From an uncultured Collinsella sp. (lineage in GTDB: Bacteria > Actinomycetota > Coriobacteriia > Coriobacteriales > Coriobacteriaceae), in contig CAADVA010000110.1 of assembly GCA_900752345.1 (NCBI GenBank), positions 1 to 28,904 on the forward strand: DNA of 28,904 nt, given 5' to 3'. A program made the position numbers and the translations under genes. Positions within the stretch are counted from its first letter, which is position 1, and each line of letters starts with the position of its first letter. Shown piece after piece: positions 23,553-28,904 of the stretch. The notes under the pieces are model-generated. The model was not told the DNA's origin and made no database searches. It saw only the letters and a program-made list of their open reading frames with translations.

Positions 23553-24045
23553 CTTGTACAGCCTTATCTATCAAATGGGAAAGCTCATCCGCGCGCTCGC
23601 CGTGTGCCTCGAGCGTTATCGTTCGCACGTCGCTGTCGTCCTCATCGCGCTTAAGCGTCACCGAAAGATACTCATCTGTCAGTTCATCCTGAAACTGCTC
23701 GCCCCATTCCAGCAGGCAAACACCCTCATAGCCCAGCACGTCAAAAATGCCCGTATCCTCAAGCTCGTAGGCATGCTCCAGGCGGTACAGATCAAAATGG
23801 AACAGTGGAATACGCCCTTGGTCATGAACGGCCATGAGTGCGAACGTAGGGCTTGTGACCATATGCTCATCGCCCAGAGCGCGCGAAACGCCCTTGGTAA
23901 AGTGGGTTTTGCCCACCCCGAGGCCGCCGGTCAAGATCAGCACATCGCCATCTTCTAGACACGGTGCGACCAGCTCGCCAAAATGCTCCGTATCGGCAGT
24001 ACGGGCCGTTCTATAGGTACCTACCCCCAGGCGCTCCAGGGACAT
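23539..24045 (-). CDS. tsaE: TsaE, ATPase of the t6A complex
   Basis: 168-residue P-loop ATPase that drives the TsaB-TsaD cycle. Walker A is GGLGVGKTHFTKG (Lys46, Thr47). The segments VTSPTFALM and LFHFDLYRLE and the LLEWGEQF strand are typical of TsaE. The length is normal, with a slightly extended charged C-terminus. AGGAGC stands before ATG 24045 in a 15-base gap after the glycosylase gene. Overlap with the triple fusion puts all three t6A ligase-complex parts on one transcript; the first-step enzyme (TsaC or Sua5) is not in the window. Confidence 0.95.
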   Translation of the reverse strand: MSLERLGVGTYRTARTADTEHFGELVAPCLEDGDVLILTGGLGVGKTHFTKGVSRALGDEHMVTSPTFALMAVHDQGRIPLFHFDLYRLEHAYELEDTGIFDVLGYEGVCLLEWGEQFQDELTDEYLSVTLKRDEDDSDVRTITLEAHGERADELSHLIDKAVQDELA

Positions 24046-24060
24046 ATACGCTCCTTATTA

Positions 24061-24681
24061 TTATTCCGAGGCGGTCTCCGGCGCGGGGTGCCGCTCCAGA
24101 TAGTCGCCCAGCATCTTAAAGTCTTCCTCCAGCAACTCCTGCCACGCCGGATTGCGCAGCGCCGCCGCAGGATGAAACGTCGGCATCACCACAAAGTGGC
24201 CCATCTGATGGAACCTGCCGCGCAGCTTGGTAATGCCGATCTCGGTCTTGAGCACAAAGTGCGTTGCGGGGTTACCGAGTGTCACGATGATATCGGGCCA
24301 GATGCTTCGAATCTGCTCGCGCAAAAACGGTGAGCAAGCCAGCACTTCCTCGGGGCGCGGATTGCGGTTTACCGGCGGGCGACACTTAAGCACGTTGGCA
24401 ATGTAGACGTCTTCGCGTTTGAGCCCCGCCAGCGAAAGGATGCCGTTGAGATCCTCACCCGCCGCCCCCACAAAGGGTTCACCCTGCAAATCCTCGTTGC
24501 GACCCGGCGCCTCACCGATAAACATGACGCGGGCGCGGGGGTTTCCCACGCCAAACACGATATTATGGCGCGACTGATAGAGCTGGCAGAGATGGCAGTC
24601 GCCTAAAACAGCCTCAATCTCCTCGAGCGCAACCTCGCGCGGCGCCTGGTGACTATGTCCGGGGATGTGCATGACGCCCAT
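24061..24681 (-). CDS. udg: Uracil-DNA glycosylase, family 4 (iron-sulfur)
   Basis: Removes uracil from DNA as the first step of base-excision repair. 206 residues. Four cysteines suited to a 4Fe-4S cluster are present: Cys29 and Cys32 (CHLC), Cys100 (KCRPP) and Cys116 (ACSPFL). The active-site motif is GEAPGRNED and the second motif is FHPAAAL. Both fit family 4, the type often found in bacteria without or in addition to Ung. AGGAG lies about six bases before ATG 24681, eight bases after the alr stop. Confidence 0.94.
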   Translation of the reverse strand: MGVMHIPGHSHQAPREVALEEIEAVLGDCHLCQLYQSRHNIVFGVGNPRARVMFIGEAPGRNEDLQGEPFVGAAGEDLNGILSLAGLKREDVYIANVLKCRPPVNRNPRPEEVLACSPFLREQIRSIWPDIIVTLGNPATHFVLKTEIGITKLRGRFHQMGHFVVMPTFHPAAALRNPAWQELLEEDFKMLGDYLERHPAPETASE

Positions 24682-24689
24682 GGCGACTC

Positions 24690-25835
24690 CTACACGTAAA
24701 CCTTGTCGAGACGCATGCCAAAGCCGCAGGCAACCTCGTAGTTAATCGTGCCACGCAGTCGGGCCATCTCGTCCATAGTGATCTCGGCATCGCCGTCGCG
24801 GCCGACAATAATCATCTCGTCACCATGCTCGGCCTCGGGAATCTCGTGTGCCGGGTTGGACTGAATGGCGACCATAAACTGATCCATGCAGATATTGCCA
24901 ACCTGACGCACGCGCTCGCCGCGATACAGCACATCCATACGATTGGAAAGCGTACGCGATAGGCCGTCGGCATAACCGATCGGCAGCGTGCAGATCTGAA
25001 CGCGCGTACGCGGCACGCGGTAGGTAAAACCGTAGCCCACGCCCTCGCCCATCGCAGGGTGCGCCACGCGCGTCACGCGCGCATGGACGCTCATAACGGG
25101 ATCGAGCTGCATCACGTGGCCGCTCAGCTCGCACGGTTGCATGCCATACAAGCCAACGCCGGCGCGAATCATATCAAAATGCATCGAGGGGTCGAGCATC
25201 GAGGACGGCGTGTTGGCACAGTGCACGATACCGCACTCAAAACCCGCATCCTTAATGGCTTGAACGGCCTCGGTAAAGCGCTGACACTGCAGCTTGTAGT
25301 CCCAGCCCGAAGGTTCATCGGCCGTGGCGAAATGCGTAAATACGCCGTCGCACTGAATGCCGCGATGGAAATCAATACCACGGACAAAGTCGAGCACCTG
25401 CGTGTAATGTACGCCGATACGGTTCATACCCGTCTCGATGGCGAGATGATACTTACCCACCTTGCCCGCTGCGACGGCACATTCGCCATACGCAAGAGCA
25501 AAGTCAGACGTATAGACCGAGGGCATGATATCGAACTCGAGCAACGTCGGAATGGCCTCGATAGGCGGCTCGCTTAGGATAAGGACGGGTTTCGTAATCC
25601 CGCCCTGTCGGAGCTCAACGCCCTCGTTAACCGTCGCCACGGCAAACATGTCGGCGCCGGCCGAATACATAATCTTGGCGCACTCAACAGCTCCATGACC
25701 ATAAGCGTCGGCTTTAACCACGCAGCACAGGCGCTGACGCGGATTCAGCAAATTCTTATAGGCCCTCGTGTTGCGGCGAAGCGCCCCGCGGTCGATCTCG
25801 ACCCAGGACCAACGCGTCAAATCGGCTTTATTCAT
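24690..25835 (-). CDS. alr: Alanine racemase
   Basis: PLP enzyme that makes D-alanine for peptidoglycan. 381 residues, a normal length. The PLP lysine is Lys41 in VVKADAYGHG. The second catalytic residue is the Tyr of GVGYGFTYR, and AIETGMNRIGV, MIRAGVGLYG, PIGYADGLSR and GNICMDQFMV are also present. Its start is two bases after the nnr stop, so the genes are coupled. The pairing of nnr and alr in one operon is common in bacteria. Confidence 0.97.
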   Translation of the reverse strand: MNKADLTRWSWVEIDRGALRRNTRAYKNLLNPRQRLCCVVKADAYGHGAVECAKIMYSAGADMFAVATVNEGVELRQGGITKPVLILSEPPIEAIPTLLEFDIMPSVYTSDFALAYGECAVAAGKVGKYHLAIETGMNRIGVHYTQVLDFVRGIDFHRGIQCDGVFTHFATADEPSGWDYKLQCQRFTEAVQAIKDAGFECGIVHCANTPSSMLDPSMHFDMIRAGVGLYGMQPCELSGHVMQLDPVMSVHARVTRVAHPAMGEGVGYGFTYRVPRTRVQICTLPIGYADGLSRTLSNRMDVLYRGERVRQVGNICMDQFMVAIQSNPAHEIPEAEHGDEMIIVGRDGDAEITMDEMARLRGTINYEVACGFGMRLDKVYV

Positions 25836-25837
25836 AA

Positions 25838-27454
25838 TTAGTCATCCGACCCTTCGTCCGTGATTCCCAGATCATCGAGCGCATCCTTTGCCGCCAACTC
25901 CATGGCGGGACCGATCAAGTCGATAAGATCGGTCGCGATAACGCTCTTCTCGCCAAACTCCGTCGCCGCGGCAAAACCGGCATAGCTATGAAGCGCGACG
26001 GCATACGAGTACAGCAGCTCCCAGCGGTCCATCTCATCGCGCATGGTGGCTAGCGTGCCGGCCAGAATACCCGCAAGGACGTCACCCGAGCCAGCGGTCG
26101 CCAACGACGCCGGGCCAGAGAGCGGCAGCAGCACGCGCTCAACACCGCAAATGGCCGTCGTCGGGCCCTTAGCGATAACAACGAGGTTATCGGAACCGGC
26201 GGCCCAGACAACCTTTTGCGCGGCGGCAATCGCGGTTCCAAGGTCATTGACCTCATCACCGGCGACGAGACGCGAAAGCTCACGATAATGCGGCGTCATA
26301 ACGAGCGGCTGCTCACGACGATACATCTCGGGATTACTGTCGATGCCATCGATTGCAATCTTGGCAAGGCAGTTGAGAGCATCGGCATCCAAGATAAGCG
26401 GTACGTCGAGCTCAAGCAGACCCGAAACCACCTGCATGGCACCGGCAGATGTCGTCATGCCGGGACCACACAGCACGCAGCTATATTTCTTGGCAATCTC
26501 ACATACCGTCATGCGCGCAGCGGCACCAAAAGAACCGCGGGAATCAGATGGAATAGCAAAGACCGGAATCGAGGGGAGCGCCATGCGGATAAGGTTGGCA
26601 CACGCATCCGGAGTCGCGACTGCCACATAGCCGGCGCCTGCGCGGGCAGCGGACTTGGCAGCCATAATGGCCGCACCAGGATACTGCGCCGATCCGGCAA
26701 CAATGAGCACCGAGCCGCGCGAGTACTTATCGATATTCGTAGGCAGCGGAGCAAAATAGTCCACAAGGTCACCGGGTTCCACGATCTCGGCAGCATGGTC
26801 GACATCGTCAATAACCTCATCAAGGCGGTCATACAGACCGCCGCAGACCAGATCGCCTGCATATTCGGGACCGTCAGCGCTGTATAAGCCGATCTTGGGA
26901 GCAATCATCGTCACCGTACGCTCGGCACGAATGCAGTCGTCATCCACCACACCCGTCTCGGCATTCAGGCCCGAAGGAACATCGATGGAGACAACGCGAT
27001 CGGCATTTTCATTGACCGTGGGGATCCAGATTGAAAACGGCGCACGAAGATCACCATGAAAACCGGTACCAAAAATGGCATCGACTACAACATCAGCCTT
27101 ATCAATCAGCACCTCCAGCTCATCACGAGAGGGGCCGACACACACATGCACGTCGCGACCAGCAGTACGACGGGCAACATGACGAGCGAGAGCGGCAGGG
27201 ATCTCATCCGGCTCAACCGGAGAGACGATATCTACATCAACGCCCTTATGCGTCAGAATGTCAGCGGCAACCCAGCCATCTCCGCCATTGTTGCCAAAAC
27301 CGACCAATACAAGAACGCGATCGGGGTTGAGCTTTAAAATCTCGTTGGCAGCAAATTCGCCCGCCAACTCCATGAGTTCGGCCTTCGAGGTACCCTCACG
27401 CTCGATAATATCTTCGAGGCGAACGACTTCCTCGGTACTCAAAACCGGTTTCAT
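25838..27454 (-). CDS. nnr: Bifunctional NAD(P)HX epimerase/dehydratase
   Basis: Repairs damaged (hydrated) NADH and NADPH. 538 residues, the usual size of the two-domain bacterial form. Residues 1-215 are the epimerase (VLVLVGFGNNGGDGWVAADIL, DAIFGTGFHGDLRAP, SIDVPSGLNAETG). Residues ~235-525 are the ADP-dependent dehydratase of the ribokinase-like fold (RGSVLIVAGSAQYPGAAIM, LDADALNCLA, VMTPHYRELSRL, and catalytic SLATAGSGDVLAGILAG). ATG 27454 follows the acpS stop with no gap; AGGAGC inside acpS is the ribosome-binding site. Confidence 0.96.
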   Translation of the reverse strand: MKPVLSTEEVVRLEDIIEREGTSKAELMELAGEFAANEILKLNPDRVLVLVGFGNNGGDGWVAADILTHKGVDVDIVSPVEPDEIPAALARHVARRTAGRDVHVCVGPSRDELEVLIDKADVVVDAIFGTGFHGDLRAPFSIWIPTVNENADRVVSIDVPSGLNAETGVVDDDCIRAERTVTMIAPKIGLYSADGPEYAGDLVCGGLYDRLDEVIDDVDHAAEIVEPGDLVDYFAPLPTNIDKYSRGSVLIVAGSAQYPGAAIMAAKSAARAGAGYVAVATPDACANLIRMALPSIPVFAIPSDSRGSFGAAARMTVCEIAKKYSCVLCGPGMTTSAGAMQVVSGLLELDVPLILDADALNCLAKIAIDGIDSNPEMYRREQPLVMTPHYRELSRLVAGDEVNDLGTAIAAAQKVVWAAGSDNLVVIAKGPTTAICGVERVLLPLSGPASLATAGSGDVLAGILAGTLATMRDEMDRWELLYSYAVALHSYAGFAAATEFGEKSVIATDLIDLIGPAMELAAKDALDDLGITDEGSDD

Positions 27455-27994
27455 CTATGCTCCTAGCGCATCTTGCGGATCATCATCCAGATGTTCCGAC
27501 AAAGCAGATTGTTGCAGCTGTTCGAGCTCGTCTAAGACAGAACGAGCCTCTTTAAATGTCTGAGCAACGCGCTCCTTCGTGCTCACCTTTTCTTCCTTGG
27601 GTTTAGGTCGAGCATCCTCGGTGATCGCAATGGCATTAGCAACAGCCAAGTCACCCGTCAGAGTAATAGAAAGAGCGACCTCGACAACGCCCAATTCCTG
27701 GGCGATTTCGAGAGCACGGCCCGAAAGCAGCGCTTTTGGCTTGCCGAGCTTATCGCGCGTTACGGAAACGTCTTTACGGCCAACGCCCTGGCTAAAACCC
27801 GTACCAAGCGCCTTAAGTACCGCCTCGCGAGAAGCAAAACGACTGGCATAATGCGCGGCAGGACGAGACGAGGCATCGCAATACGAACGCTCTTCATCGG
27901 TAAACACGCGCCGAGCAAACGCGGGCGTCTTCTCAAGGATTGAATTCATTCGGGAAATCTCGACGATATCAACGCCGATTCCGGCTTCGGCCAT
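27455..27994 (-). CDS. acpS: Holo-acyl-carrier-protein synthase with C-terminal extension
   Basis: Transfers 4'-phosphopantetheine from CoA to acyl carrier protein. I chose ATG 27994 because GGAGGTGAT, an ideal Shine-Dalgarno, stands just before it; the in-frame ATG at 28006 would lie on that site. Mg-binding Asp9 is in GVDIV, and Glu57 and Lys61 in SREAVLKALGTGF. Residues ~1-125 make a complete AcpS. About 50 further residues follow, rich in Lys, Glu and Gln and probably helical, which ordinary AcpS lacks. First gene of the operon. Confidence 0.95.
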   Translation of the reverse strand: MAEAGIGVDIVEISRMNSILEKTPAFARRVFTDEERSYCDASSRPAAHYASRFASREAVLKALGTGFSQGVGRKDVSVTRDKLGKPKALLSGRALEIAQELGVVEVALSITLTGDLAVANAIAITEDARPKPKEEKVSTKERVAQTFKEARSVLDELEQLQQSALSEHLDDDPQDALGA

Positions 27995-28023
27995 AATCAC
28001 CTCCATGCTGCACAGACTATGAC

Positions 28024-28053
28024 ATTGTAGCCCGTTCGCAGAAGATGCAACAA
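28024..28053 (-). promoter_or_regulatory. Promoter of the acpS-to-tsaBD operon
   Basis: On the - strand -10 TACAAT (28024-28029) is 18 bases from TTGTTG (28048-28053). About 25 bases of leader precede the acpS ribosome-binding site. The gaps between the six genes are at most 15 bases, so this may drive them all. Confidence 0.65.
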
Positions 28054-28101
28054 ACGAGGGTCAAAAACACAGCGACAGTGGAGTGATGGCCCTATAAGCG
28101 C

Positions 28102-28133
28102 AAAAAGGGGGGAGGCCGCGAGGCCTCCCCCTT
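28102..28133 (-). terminator. Terminator of the rRNA operon
   Basis: On the - strand GGGGGAGGCC pairs with GGCCTCCCCC around a 4-base loop and is followed by five T. It lies 35 bases past the 5S gene. Confidence 0.93.
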
Positions 28134-28167
28134 CTACATTCCCAATGGCGGCTCGGTGCCGTCCACC

Positions 28168-28284
28168 GGTCAGCGGCGCCCTGGCCTCCCACGGGCTGAC
28201 CCCGCAGTACTCTCGGCGCGATGGGGCTTAGCTTCCGGGTTCGGAACGGGACCGGGCGTGCCCCCCATGCTCTGGCCGCTGACC
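28168..28284 (-). rRNA. rrf: 5S ribosomal RNA
   Basis: The ends GGTCAGCGGC and GCCGCTGACC form helix I, and the pairing extends four bases outside the mature ends (to 28164 and 28288). The inner part carries the conserved 5S stretches CCGAACCCGGAAG and AAGCCCCAT on the - strand. The length of about 117 is normal. Exact ends are estimated from the helix. Confidence 0.92.
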
Positions 28285-28427
28285 GGTGGGCGGCGCCCAC
28301 CGTTCTCGGTGTCCGGGTGTCTCCCTCACGTGCCCTGGGGGCCGCATGGCGCATAGGAAAGGTGACTCGGGGGCATCCTCGTGCCCGGACCGCGCATGGG
28401 CGCTTGTCCCGCGGGCCGCGAGGTGCG
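28285..28427 (-). other. 23S-5S spacer
   Basis: About 143 GC-rich bases with no tRNA gene that I can fold. It probably includes processing-stem sequence around the two rRNAs. Confidence 0.6.

Positions 28428-28904
<477 letters not shown>

Overview
The window is about 28.9 kb of GC-rich bacterial chromosome and looks like a gut actinobacterium of the Coriobacteriia, most likely Collinsella. That assignment is inference, drawn from gene content, codon use, strong GGAGG ribosome-binding sites and the fused tRNA-modification gene; nothing was searched. No phage, transposase or CRISPR array is present. The window opens inside galE and closes inside a 23S rRNA gene.

Left part (1-13.3 kb): alpha-glucan use. 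After the galE 3' end come malQ (4-alpha-glucanotransferase) and glgP (glucan phosphorylase) on the + strand. On the - strand lies a maltodextrin-type ABC importer transcribed malE-malF-malG-msmX. A GntR/UTRA regulator (TreR-like) follows, divergent from an unusual + strand gene that joins a maltose/alpha-glucoside PTS EIICB to a C-terminal HAD phosphatase. The promoters of malQ, malE, the regulator and the PTS fusion all carry a similar site built on TTGTTTAAACAA, so I infer one regulon. Together the genes would import maltodextrins (ABC) and maltose-like disaccharides (PTS), possibly dephosphorylate the PTS product, and feed MalQ and GlgP to give glucose and glucose-1-phosphate.

Middle (13.4-21.2 kb): a long-chain-type polyprenyl diphosphate synthase, a cytoplasmic-looking protein with two peptidoglycan-binding repeats, tRNA-Gln(TTG), a patch of tRNA 3'-end copies, a large - strand protein with a JetD-like (TOPRIM/Spo11-like) C-terminus, and cstA with a long, terminator-containing leader. 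Three copies of a structured repeat with a conserved ~75-nt core lie between genes here. In two copies the core sits in a perfect stem of 30 or more base pairs whose sequence differs between copies, and the core's inner hairpin shows compensatory changes.

Right part (21.2-28.1 kb): one tightly packed - strand housekeeping operon, acpS-nnr-alr-udg-tsaE-(tsaB-rimI-tsaD), from a promoter near 28.05 kb. The last gene is a three-way fusion, so with tsaE most of the t6A tRNA-modification machinery is co-transcribed. Beyond it lie a terminator, 5S rRNA and the 3' end of 23S rRNA, also on the - strand.

The observations most worth following are the structured repeat family, the PTS-phosphatase fusion, the shared GTTTAAAC operator and the cstA leader.
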